Origin: Zeus faber
Lineage: Eukaryota; Chordata; Actinopteri; Zeiformes; Zeidae
Length of the DNA stretch: 64,000 nucleotides
Reading direction: 5' to 3'
NCBI GenBank assembly: GCA_960531495.1
Contig: OY482849.1
Location: 31,304,839-31,368,838 of the forward strand
Shown here: positions 34,694-45,485 of the stretch, piece by piece
How positions within the stretch are numbered: position 1 is the stretch's first letter
How the letters are laid out: the number at the start of each line of letters is the position of its first letter
Program-made: the position numbers and the translations under genes
The notes under the pieces: generated by a model
Databases searched by the model: none
Told to the model about the DNA's origin: nothing
What the model saw: only the letters and a program-made list of their open reading frames with translations

Positions 34694-35979
34694 TACACCC
34701 CCCTAAATTACAGTATGTTAAATTGGGGCACCTTGAGCGAGAAAAATACAAAAGATACAAATTACAAAACTCCAGTTGTATAGTAATAAAAGCATAACAC
34801 GGTTTAGGTCAGTTAGAACCTTTCCACTTGGAAATAAGTCAGTGAAGGGGTTGGCCAGTCCCTGAGCCTACATAGAGCTAAGAGATGCCATGTACACCTC
34901 TCATATTGTAAACATTGCTCTTTAACAGAGATAACTGTATGATACCTCAGGCAAGTACTAGTGCAAAAAAAAAAATCTTTATACATTCAGTAATCTATCC
35001 AGAAAACATGTTCCTCACAAAAGAAAACAAAGAATCAACTATGGACACAGTGAGTCATCTACAATCTGTTCGTGCGTTTCACAAAGGAGTTGAACTGGGG
35101 GTTTTACAGTTCTACCTGACCTAGTGCAAAGTGGTGGCGGCTGTGTGGAAACTACATGGTCCTGTGTCAGTACATCTGGTTGTGTCTGTTGCATGTGCAG
35201 GGGTGGTGACATGCTGAATTGGGTCCACTGAGGGCTGGTAGTGGGCATCCTGGAACAGGTATTTGATACCTCACACAGAGCATGTGGAACCACAGTCACT
35301 TCTGTCTCAGAGGCCAGGGCGTTCACAGCCACAACAGAAGAACAATCGGGCTGGCTGGCTGTAGCATCTCGATCGCTTTCTTAATCCATTTGCAGTAGCC
35401 AGTTCAGTGTCTTTGTTTCACTGACCTGTATGTCAACAGGAACCACTGGGTCACTTTGTTCACTCCCAGTAACCGAACAGAAGCTTGACTCCAAGGCAAT
35501 GTCACCTTCTGCAGGGAGAAAATTCACAGGGAGTAGGTTTCTATGAATAACTTTCGCTGATGTCACAGGGTCTCTGATGCAGTACACATTGATTCCAGGC
35601 TTCACAGATGTTACTTCATAAACTGGGGATTTTAACTTATCTACAATTTTCCTCTTCCCCTTTTCACCACGATTTGCAGTGGTAGTTCTTTGCCTGGCGG
35701 GCCTGTTCTGCTCGCCTTTTCTGTTGGGCAAATGTGTGCAGCTTCAAACAGGTCATGCCTCAAGTGAGAAACAAACTCACAGTGCTCAACAACAGCACTG
35801 TTTAGGAGGGCGTGCTGGAACTAAACATCAACTGGCAGACAGTGGCGATAGTGGCGCCGCCCCTTGCGGTCGCCTGCCCAGGCGCTCTGGTTGACTCTTG
35901 CACTTTTTAGTATTTTTTTATATTTTTTATCATAATGTACGCCAAAAAGGCATGGGCAGTTGCCTCATACGACCGCGAT

Positions 35980-36179
35980 NNNNNNNNNNNNNNNNNNNNN
36001 NNNNNNNNNNNNNNNNNNNNNNNNNNNNNNNNNNNNNNNNNNNNNNNNNNNNNNNNNNNNNNNNNNNNNNNNNNNNNNNNNNNNNNNNNNNNNNNNNNNN
36101 NNNNNNNNNNNNNNNNNNNNNNNNNNNNNNNNNNNNNNNNNNNNNNNNNNNNNNNNNNNNNNNNNNNNNNNNNNNNNNN
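35980..36179. other. Assembly gap (200 N)
   Basis: Exactly 200 undetermined bases lie inside the 5' part of the L2-like LINE. True length is unknown. Frames reported across it are not meaningful. Confidence 1.
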
Positions 36180-38690
36180 GGTTGAACCCACTGGTGCCGG
36201 ATGAAGCCATACGTCCAGCCGAGTCCTTCTCCATGTTCCACGGCGACAGAACGGGGGAGTCGGGGAAATCCAAAGGTGGAGGCATCTGCCTAATGGTAAA
36301 CAACCGCTGGTGTAACGCCAACAACACCAAATTCCTCTCCCACTCCTGCTCGCCGAACCTGGAACAGCTGACCATCCTATGCCGTCCATTTTATCTCCCC
36401 CGGGAATTTAGCACGGCCATTATTACAGCCGTTTATATCCCACCGCAAGCAGACACCGACGCAGCTCTGTCGGTCCTGTATGATGTGTTGTGCGGATTTC
36501 AGAACAGACATCCCGACGCGGCTGTGGTGGTGACTGGGGACTTTAACAGGGCCAACCTTAAAAAAGTTCTGCCTAATTTCCACCAACACATCACGTGTGC
36601 CACCAGGGGAGATAGAATTTTGGGCCATTGTTAAACACCGTACAAGAACAGATACAAGACCGTCTCACTCCCTGCTTTCGGGAAATCAGATCACGCCACG
36701 ATCTCGCTGGTTCCTGTTTACAGGCCTCTGATTGCACGAGAACTGGTGGTGACGAGGGATGTGAAGCGGTGGAGGCTGCGCTTCAGGACGCTCTGACTGA
36801 CGTAGACTGGGACATGTTCCAATCAAGTTCAATTGACGTCAGCGAGTTTACGGAGGTTGTAGTAAGTTTTGAAACTACGCTAGCAGACAACATCGTTCCC
36901 ACGGTGAAAGTTCGAAGATTTCCAAACCAGAAACCATGGCTTGATAAATCCATCCGCTGTGCTCTAAATGCTTGCACGGCCGCTTACAACGACGGTCTTG
37001 TATCTGGAAATATGGACAATTACAAAGCGGCGTCGTACAATCTGCGGAGGGCGGTGAGGGACGCTAAACGGAAGTACAGGGAGACCGTGGAGCTACAGAT
37101 GGAGCGGGGGGACACAAGACGCTTGTGACAGGGGCTGTGGACTATTACGAATTACAACAGCAGCTCCTCCCTAGCCGACCAACTGAACTCCTTTTATGTG
37201 CGGTTCGAGTCTGGCAACAGCACCGCTAGCTCGCCGGCTAATTGGAGTTACACCGCTGGGGATGAGCGTGCACTCTCAGTGTCCGTGCACAAGGTCAGGA
37301 GGGCTCTGATGCGGGTGAACACCAAGAAAGCTGCGGGCCCAGATGGCATATCTGGGCGACTACTGAAGACCTGTGCTAAACAGCTAGCTCCGGTGTTCAC
37401 TACAATATTCAACATCTCTCTGGCTGAATCAGTGGTCCCGTCCTGCTTCAAGAGGCCCACCGTCGTTCCTGTCCCGAAGATCACCTCTCCTGCCTGCCTG
37501 AATGACTACCGTCCGGTGGCCCTCACCTTGGTGGTCATGAAGTGTTTCGAGAGGCTGATTAAGGATTATATCTGCGCCTCCCTCCCCCGCACCTTGGACC
37601 CGTTGCAGTTTGCGTACCGGCAGAACAGATCCATGGACAACGCGGTCTCCGGGGTACTGCACACCATGCTCACGCATCTGGATGGGCAGAAGGGGGCCTA
37701 TGTGAGATTGCTGTTCATTGATTACAGTTCAGCTTTCAACACCATAGTCCCCACCAGACTGCCTGTCAAGCTGAAAGAGCTCGGACTGAATGCTCCGCTG
37801 TGTGCCTGGATCCTGGACTTCCTCACAGCCCGCCCCCAGGTGGTCAGGGTGGGGAAGCACATGTCAAGCTCCCTCACCCTGAATACAGGATCCCCCCCAG
37901 GGTTGCCTCCTCAGCCCCCTGCTGTACTCCCTGTACACACATGACTGTGTGGCCAGGTCCAGCTCCAACACCATCATAAAGTTTGCTGACGACACCGTTG
38001 TCGTGGGCCTGATCACCGACTGCGACGAGAAGGCCTACCGCGAGGAGGTGGCTGACCTGTCACTCTGGTGCCAGGACAACAGCCTCCACCTGAACGTCAT
38101 CAAAACTAAGGAGCTGATTGTGGACTTTAGGCGAGGATCACAATCGAGGACGCACGCGCCCTTGGTGATTAACGGGACTTCTGTCGACAGGGTGAGCAGC
38201 TTCAAGTACCTGGGAGTCCACATCACAGAGGACTTAACATGGACTGTACATACAGACACGCTGGTGAGAAAGGCGAGGCAGCGTCTCTACCACCTCAGGC
38301 AGCTGAGGAAATTCCGGGTCTCGGTGAGGATCCTCAAGTCCTTCTACTCTGGAGCAGTGGAGAGCATCCTGACAGGCAACATTACTGCCTGGTTTGGGAG
38401 CTGTACTGCTCAGGACAGGCGGGCCAAGGGTGGTGCGTCCAGCTGAACGTACCACTGGAACTACCCTCCCCTCCTTGCAGGAGTTATACACCAGGAGGTG
38501 TAGTAGCCGAGCCCGCAGGATCATGAAGGATCCTCATCACCCCAACAACGGACTGTTCCAGCTGCTGCGGTCAGGCAAGCGCCTCCGCAGTCACACAGCG
38601 AGAACAGAGAGACTGAGATGGAGTTTTTTCCCGCAAGCCATAAGAACTGTCAATGATGACCTCACCAGGGGTCCTCACTGAGACACACAC
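36180..38690 (+). pseudogene. L2-like LINE endonuclease/reverse transcriptase, frameshifted
   Basis: The endonuclease C-terminal half reads from 36180 (GESGKSKGGGICLMVNNRW) to VVVTGDFNRANLKK near 36530. A frame change near 36620 leads to a linker (36628-37128) ending in a stop. Reverse transcriptase resumes from 37198: AAGPDGISGRLLK, NDYRPVALT, LLFIDYSSAFNTI (palm motif A, Asp present). A shift near 37900 leads to KFADDTVVVGL (FADD box near 37980), and another near 38440 to the C-terminal RIMKDPHHPNNGLFQLL. At least three frame breaks inactivate it, though the catalytic residues are still readable. Confidence 0.85.
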
Positions 38691-39624
38691 ATAGGCTCCA
38701 CTACCTAACTGTACTATATGTAGCATACTGTACCGCATACTGTGTCACTGTTCAGGGTTGTTCATGATGCCGTATTGCTGCGCCGTACTGTTGTATACTG
38801 TGCTGTATTATCCCAAACACTACCTCACTTTATTCACATGTCCATCCATATACATAAGCATATTCCCTCTATCTATTCCATTTTATTTCATTTTATTTTA
38901 CTGTATTTTATTTTATTCTATATATTTTTATTTTTATTCTATAAGTATTCGACTTACTGTATTACGTTTTAGGAGTCAGTTAGTTGGTCTATTAGAAATA
39001 GATTTTTCCTAGGACATATTGTCTGTTATAACCAGATGCATTGCATTACATTTCACTGCATATATGTATGAAAGTATGTATATGTATGTGACGAATAAAC
39101 CTCTTGAATCTTGAATCCTGAATCAGACGTAGCATCCTCCCAAATAAAGAAGGGCCAGCATTTGAAGCATTTGTGGCCACCTGACTTTGAATTTCGGAGG
39201 CAAGGCACTTATCATGTTCTCAAGAGTCCTGTTGTATCGCTCAGCAACTCCATTCCCCATAGGATGGTTAGGGGTGGTATGCTATTTCTGGATACCAGCC
39301 ATCTCCAGGAGCTCTTTAATAAGTTGACTATCAAAATTGGCCCCCTGATCCGAATGGATACATTAAGGGAAACCATATATGCAGAAAAAGTCGTTTCAGA
39401 GACGACGGGCAACCTGCTTTGATGACTGATTTTTACATGGGAATGCGTGTGACAGTTTGGAAAAGTGATCTATGACAACTAAAACATCAACACACTTCCT
39501 GTCAGCCTGCTCAGCAGTCCAAAAGTCAATACAGACTAGCTCCATTGGTTAAGAGGTGTAAATACTTTGAAGAGGTGCTTAGCTGTTAGGTTCTGGGGCC
39601 TTTCCAACCACACAGCGAAAGCAG

Positions 39625-39980
39625 TTCCTCACATGTTTTGCTGTTGTTTCTGTTGTTGCTGTTTCAGTTGTTGTTTCTGTTGTTGCTGTGGTTACTGTTG
39701 TTGCTGTTGTTTCTGTTGTTATTGCTTTTTCTGTTGTTTCTGTTGTTGCTGCTATTGTTGCTGCTGCTGTTGTTGCTGTTGTTTCTGTTGTTGCTGCTGG
39801 TGTTGTTGCTGTTGTTGTTGTTTTTGTTGTTGCTACTATTGTTGCTGCTATTGTTGCTACTGCTGTTTTAGTTGTTTTGGTTGTAGTTTTTGTTGTTGTT
39901 TCTGCTGGTGTTGATGTTGCTGCTGCGGTTGTTGTTGTTTCTGTTGCCGCTGCCATTGTTGTTTCTGCTGTTGTTGTTTT

Positions 39981-40012
<32 letters not shown>

Positions 40013-40095
40013 TCTACTGCCGTTGTAGTGGTTTTTGTTGTTGTTGCTGCTGCTTTTGTTGCTGCTGCTTTTGTTGTTGCTGTTGTTTCAGGGGC
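39625..40095. repeat. CTG/TTG-rich triplet repeat, about 470 bp
   Basis: Nearly pure triplets of TTG, CTG and TTT (CTGTTGTTGCTGTTGTTTCT and variants) lie within the gypsy pol region on the minus strand, between integrase N-terminal and core pieces. All six frames stay largely open, giving Cys-, Leu- and Thr-rich artefact frames. Confidence 0.95.
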
Positions 40096-41419
40096 ATTCT
40101 TTTGAAATGACCAGCTGACAACAATGTTCTGTCTTTGATTGTATTTCTTTGTAAAGTGCATCGTGTTGCCCTGGTATGAAATGTGCTTTATAAATAAAGT
40201 GTGACTTGACTTGACTTAACTAGACATGATTGATGATGTACCATCCCTACCCAAAAGGACCTCTGCCTGGTGAGAGAAAGCGTGTGAGCCTGCCCTTGAT
40301 GAACAGCTGAGTCGTGGAGGCTTTGGAGGACCTGGCCCTTCAGGGAGCCATTTGTCTGTCTTTCTTTACCTTGTACAGCATGCCATCCCTGATCGACAGC
40401 TTGGGCCAGTGTCTCAGCAGTTTCACCACACCGCCAGACTCACCAGCACGTTCACGCCTAGTGGGTCTCCTGTGACGCTGGATGTAAAAGAAGACTCTGC
40501 CGAAGACGTCAATCTTGCAGATTGACCAGTTCACTCCGTGGTAGAGAGGCAGTCTGGTGGACACCAGCAAGCTGTGGAATAGCTGGTCCTGTGCTTCTTA
40601 CTTGGCAGATACCTCCAGAGTTGTGCGCATGCAAAACAGCCGAGATGTCATGTGAAGAGAAGGACCTTTGAGGATGAGGCGGGGTGACAACAGCTTCCTC
40701 CTCGCACTGATCATCAACTCACTGGCAGTTAGTTGTACACCTGAATGCATCTTGTACTGTCCTGTCCACCATCCCACTTACTTGGTTCAGTAACGAGGCA
40801 TAAAGTTCAGTTCCATGGCCTATGCATGACTGGACAAATGTCTCTCTACTCAGCACACATTCTCTACTCTCTACTCAACCACATTCTTTGTACCAGGGAC
40901 ATAGTTCAAATCAAAACTATATGCTGCAATCTTTGAGAACCATCTCTGTTCACATGCATCTAACCTAGGCTTAGTCAAGATGTACGTCAATGGATTATTA
41001 TCTGTCCAGGTCGTGAAACATCGGCCCTTCAGAAAGTGGCTGAACATGTCACAGACTGCCCATTTTAGAGCAACTATCCAGCCGATGCGCTGGATAGTTC
41101 AGCTGGGAGTGTGAGAGTTTCTTGCTGGCGAATGCCAAGGGTCAGGCAATCTTTCCATCAGGAGGCAACTGTGAGAGGACAGCTCCTTAGCCATCAAAGG
41201 AGGCATCAACCACGAGGGTGAGCGCATTAAATTGCATTAAAGTCCGGATGGGCTAATGTGACACTGTGCACAAGCTCATGTTTCAAAAGTCTGAATGCTT
41301 CTTTGCACTCATCAGTCCAGTCAGTTGGAGACAGTCTAACATGGCCTTTTTTGAACGTAGCTTTATGGCCTCCCTCTTTTTTGTGCAGCGGCAAGCTCAG
41401 CAGCAAGGCTGAACAGCGG

Positions 41420-41862
41420 CTTAGCTTTAAGAAGAAGAAGAATCTTTATTCACACACACACACAGACACACACACACATGCTTTTTGGGTGGTGGCTGGT
41501 GCAATGTGGCCTCTGCATTTCACCCATCCTGGCTTGTCCTTCCTACGGGGGGGAAGGAGCAGTGGGCAGCATTCGTCTACGCGCCCGGGGACCTGCTTCC
41601 AAATTTCCATCGTTGGTCAGAGGCTGGTGATGTGTGCATGGTTTTTTTTTGGTGGGGGTCCTTACTGACGTGAGGTGGAGGAAACCCCATGTGAGCACAG
41701 GTAGTACATGCAAACTCCACACAGAAAGGCTCCAATTTGGGAGATGACCCGCCGGAGCACGGTGCCAACAGCGCCCCGGACGGGAATTGATCCCAGGACC
41801 TTCTTGCTATGAGGCAGCAGTGCAATGCAGGGGTAGGGGAGAAGGAGTTCTGAGGGTCCTGT
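41420..41862 (-). repeat. Dispersed tRNA-related repeat, copy 1
   Basis: The segment starts AAGAAGAATCTTTATT(CACA)n and ends in GGGAATTGATCCCAGGACC, whose reverse complement carries a B-box-like GGATCAATTCC. ACCCATCCTGG, GGAGCAGTGGGCAGCATTCG and GGAAACCCCATGTGAGCAC recur at 47012-47310. Read on the minus strand it looks like a tRNA-derived SINE or a small non-autonomous element of a kind common in fish. Confidence 0.6.
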
Positions 41863-41864
41863 GC

Positions 41865-42135
41865 TGAACCTGTTAAACAGTTCAACTCATTGGCTGTGAC
41901 AAGGCTTCCCTCAGCCTGATCCCCCTTCACTTTGAAGCCTGTGATCTTTTTCATACCTGATCACACATCCCACATGTTGTTTTGCTGGAGCTTGCTCTCC
42001 AGCTTTTGCCTGTATACCTCCTTGCTCTGCCTCACACTCACTTTCGGCTCCTTCTGCACACTCCTCAGTAATTCCCTTTCCCTGTCCCTGAAGGCTCTCT
42101 TCTTCTTATTCAGAAACATTCTGATTTCTATGTTA
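41865..42135 (-). pseudogene. LINE fragment, endonuclease-RT linker type
   Basis: On the minus strand this reads FLNKKKRAFRDREREL, then VRQSKEVYRQKLESKLQQNN and MWDV-stop, then MKKITGFKVKGDQAEGS and ANELN. That pattern is typical of the linker between endonuclease and reverse transcriptase in L2- or Rex1-type fish LINEs. Only this piece is present, between gypsy gag and pol fragments. The clade assignment is tentative. Confidence 0.55.
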
Positions 42136-43229
42136 GGGGCCCGGTAGGTTTTTTTTCATGGGGCCCCGAAATTCTAGCAACGCCCCTGAAAACAACATCT
42201 CCCCTCTGGGCAGTTGCGTCTTGAATGGCCAGGTAAATGACACAGGAAGCACAGCCTGTTCTCCTGATGATGAGTGAGGGCGGGGTAAGAGCTGTTTTTA
42301 CATATGGCACAGGGTGTGTCATTTAAGCCCTCAACTTTTCGCCTGTTGTTGGTATGTGGCTTTCTATTTGCTTGAGCATGACCCAGACACTGAAGCAACA
42401 CTTTCTCCAGCATGCCAATCAACCTCTATAATGTAGAATTGTCATGACTCACAGATTTCTTCTGTTAAGGGATGAAACTAAAATTGCATTTGGGCTAACC
42501 TCAAGCTTATTCATGTTGATTCTGCTACTCCTCTCCGTAGAAGACCTGAGCCCCTTCTCTAGATGGGATTCATCAAATACTTTCTGAACCTCACAAGCTG
42601 ACCATTTATCAATTGTCTTGGACCTAAAGGTGAGAGCTAAATCTCTACTGTGGCAGTGTCTGATGAACATACGCATGACTTCAACACTGGGGTTGTCAAA
42701 CATTTTACCCTGCTTTTTAAGACAACTGACGGCAACATCAGCAGCCCTGTTTTAGACTAAGCCAATACTCACATGGATTCTCTTGTTCTTTTGGCAGGGT
42801 GGAATAAACGTGAACTAGAGGCACAGAGGAGCAATGGCTAGAGCTGAAAGGTTTGTGCAGGAGTCCATAGATGGCCTGTATGGCCCGCCATTCCTTATTT
42901 CAAATCTCACGACAACCTTCGCTCTGCTGCTTAGGTGGATGAGGATTTTCTCAGCTTGGTTTTCCGGCTGAACACCACTTTTTTTCTGATGTAAGTCCTC
43001 ATTTGGGCCCTTAAATGTTTAGAAAATTATTTGTTTGTTAGACAAAGATGTTGAATGACAATATTTGATGAAAATTAAAACGTATAACCATAATCAGATC
43101 AGGCATCTCTACCCAAACATCCCCTTTGCACCCCGCCCCCCATAATGCCTATGGTTTGGTCCATTCTCCACGAGGAGAAAAAAAAAAACGCTGATCTGAC
43201 AGTTGCACAGGCATGTAGCAGCATTCACG

Positions 43230-44616
43230 AGAGATAACTCGATAAGGCAGTTGGCCCAGATCACATATCTGTGGAAGCATTGAAATGTTTAGTTGAGATG
43301 GCAGTGGTGTTCCTAACAAGACTGTTTAACACTATCCTGGAAAGGGAGAGGATGCCGGAGGAGTGGAGAAGAAGTGTACTGGTATTCATCTTCGTGTATA
43401 CGGGAGACCTACAGAGCTGTGGTTACTACAGGGGAATAAAGTTGATAAACCACAGCATGAAGCTATGGGAAAGGGTAGTGGAGGCCAGGTTAAGATGAGA
43501 GGTGGGGATCGGCGAGCAGCAGTATGGTTTCATGACAGAAAAGAATACTACAGATGCAATGTTTGCTTTAAGAATGCTGATGAAAAAGTACAGGGAAGGC
43601 CAGAGGGAGTTGCACTGCGTCTTCGGGGATTTAGAGAAAGCATATGATAGGGTGCCAAGAGAGGAAGTGTGGTATTGCATGAGGAAGTCGGGGGTGGCAG
43701 AGAAGTACGTAAGAGTGGTACAGGATATGTATGAGGGCAGTCAGACAGTAATAAGGTGTGCAGTAGGCATGACAAAGGCATTCAAAGTGGAGGTGGGATT
43801 GCATCAAGGAACAGCTCAGGATGATGGATGAGATCAGGCAGGGAGTCTCCGTGGACTATGATGTTTGTTGATGACATTGTGATCTGTAGCGAGAATAGGG
43901 AGCAGGTTGAGGAGAGCCTGGAGAAGTGGAGGCATTCATTAGAGAGAAGAGGAATGAAAGTCAGCAGGAGTAAGACACAATACATGTGCCTGAATGGGAG
44001 GGAGGGCGCGAAAAGCTGAGGCGGATAAGTTCAAGTACTTGGGGTCGACCATCCAAAGCAGCGGAGTGTGCGGGAGAGAGGTGAAGAAGAGAGTAGAGGC
44101 TGGGTGGAGTGGGTGAAGAAGAGTGATCTGCAACAGAAGGGTTCCAGCAAGAGTAAAGGGGAAGGTCTACTTAACGGTAGTTAGACCGGCTATGTTGTAC
44201 AGTTTAGAGTCGGTGGCACTGACAAAAAGGCAGTTGGTTGAACTAGAGGTGGCAGAGTTGAAGATGTCGAAATTTTCATTGGGAGTGACAAGAATGGATA
44301 GGATTTAGAATGAGTACATTAGAGGGACAGTTCAGGTTGGACAGTTTGGTGAAAAAGTGAGAGAGGCCAGATTGCGATGATTTGGACACGTGTATAGGAG
44401 AGATGAGAGTTACATTGGGAGAAGGATGCTGAGGATGCTGCTGCCAGGCAAGAGGAAAAGAGGGAGGCCAAAGAGAAGGTTTATGGATGTGGTTATGGAG
44501 GACATGCAGGCAGTTGGTGTAAGGGAGGAAGATGCGCAGAACAGAAGGTATTGGAGGCAGATGATCCACTGTGGTGTCCCCTAATGGAAGCAGCCCAAAG
44601 AAGAAGGAGGAGGAAC
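43230..44616 (+). pseudogene. RTE-type LINE reverse transcriptase, 5'-truncated and frameshifted
   Basis: The plus strand encodes reverse transcriptase pieces: EALKCLVEMAVVFLTRLFN and RERMPEEWRRSVLVFI (43271-43400), YYRGIKLINHSMKLWERVVE, then a stop, EQQYGFMTEKNTTDAMFALR and HCVFGDLEKAYDRVPREEVW (43510-43670, palm motif A Asp present), a shift near 43825, then MMFVDDIVICSENREQVEES (FVDD box near 43865) and the C-terminal MYRRDESYIGRRML...KRKRGRPKRRFMDVV (44390-44510). It ends in GCAGCCCAAAGAAGAAGGAG, like RTE 3' tails. It has several frame breaks and no endonuclease. Confidence 0.8.
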
Positions 44617-45049
44617 CAAAAATGTTTGCAATACTGTTAATATAGGCAAAGGATGAAGGTGGAAACTAGAATCTGCACAATTGTAGTATAGAGCAGAAGA
44701 AGCTTATAGATACATTACATTTTATAACACATATTGTTCAGTACGTTATTTTAATCTGTAACATTCTGTAAGGGGCCCGCTTGTTTTTTTTTCAAAGATT
44801 CTGGCAACGCCCCTGACTCTTAACCTACCAATACCTAGAGGAGTCATATCAGAGGTACCAAATTTGTTGAGATCCATTCTTGATAGTAAAATACCCACAC
44901 AGATAAAATGACAGTCTCAAGGTAATGTGGCTGTTAATAACTAGATAAACCTGACAGTTCAATACACTAAAGTAAGGATTGTGGCTCCAAAATGATGCAA
45001 TAGCGAGCAGACATCTGCCCAGTCCGGCGTAGTCATGGACGATTCATGA
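44617..45049. other. No gene seen; edge of the gypsy/RTE block
   Basis: This AT-rich sequence includes AGGGGCCCGCTTGTTTTTTTTT and TTCTGGCAACGCCCCTGA (44769-44815), which resembles 42136-42190. Unit 2 sequence homologous to unit 1 resumes by about 45050. Confidence 0.4.
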
Positions 45050-45485
45050 TTCACTAAGTCTCGCAAAATCGTGTTGCTCTCCGTCGCTCCTCCCATTGGA
45101 AATGAAAGGACTTTCTGCCGCTTCGTCGCTGTGTGTGGCTTCAGGTGTGTGCCTAAGGCAAGACAACAACTTTGACTACTTTACGTATTATAGGATTACG
45201 TATAATATTATATAGAATATGTAAATACTTCAAGGTGATTGTTGTGATTCCTCAGGGGAAGAAAAGCATTACCATTACCGTTTGCAATTTGATATAATTT
45301 GAATATATTTCCGTAATGCTGTAATGTGGAGGTTTAAGGTTAATCAGTAAGAAGTGAACATTTTGTTGCACATGTCTCAGGTGTATACGGCTTGTTCTTT
45401 TTGTCTGGACATGACAATTTCCTGTTCAATATGAATATTTATCTGTTGTCCATGTCTGTTTTTTAGAGAGAGCTAACACCTCATA
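45050..45485 (+). promoter_or_regulatory. Candidate promoter and 5' untranslated exon of acot copy B
   Basis: Homologous to 13040-13434 and 62780-63172. The probable untranslated-exon donor reads CTAAG|GCAAGAC here (GC at 45158-45159) where units 1 and 3 have GTAAGAC. The acceptor TTTTTTAG and AGCTAACACCTCATA precede the ATG as in the other copies. The displaced right TIR-like sequence (TCCCATTGGAAATGAAAGGA) is at 45092. Confidence 0.4.

Larger units (their letters stand above)
35848..39124 (+). mobile_element. L2-like (CR1 superfamily) LINE inserted in gypsy integrase
   Basis: Non-LTR retrotransposon on the plus strand. The 5' part is lost or hidden in the assembly gap at 35980-36179. The coding region is endonuclease followed by reverse transcriptase (36180-38690). 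The 3' UTR ends at 39124 with CTTGAATCTTGAATCCTGAA repeats after an AATAAA at 39094, as in L2-clade elements that end in short tandem repeats. The gypsy integrase continues on both sides. Confidence 0.8.
35039..42720 (-). pseudogene. Ty3/gypsy gag-pol remains, split by later insertions
   Basis: Minus-strand order: gag pieces at 42703-42170 with a CCHC knuckle (CFLCHLPGHSRRNC) near 42230; RNase H pieces near 41400-40890 (LAFASKKLSHSQLNYPAHR and TWTDNNPLTYILTKPRLDA); integrase N-terminal region near 40450-40340 (LLRHWPKLSIRDGMLYK); integrase core near 39540-39212 (CIDFWTAEQ, VVIDHFSKLSHAFP, then HPMGNGVAERYNRTL); and integrase C-terminal tail at 35760-35039 (VYEVTSVKPG, VIHRNLLPVNF, TRSGRTVKPP). 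Insertions: a repeat and LINE piece at 41430-42150, a triplet tract at 39625-40095 and the L2 LINE at 35848-39124. Many stops and frame changes make it dead. Confidence 0.8.

Noticed and set aside
35898-36634. Frames running through the N gap
   Set aside because: Their central part is undetermined bases, so only the endonuclease piece after 36180 is real evidence.
39567-40161. Cys-, Leu-, Val- and Thr-rich frames on both strands
   Set aside because: They are translations of the CTG/TTG triplet tract.
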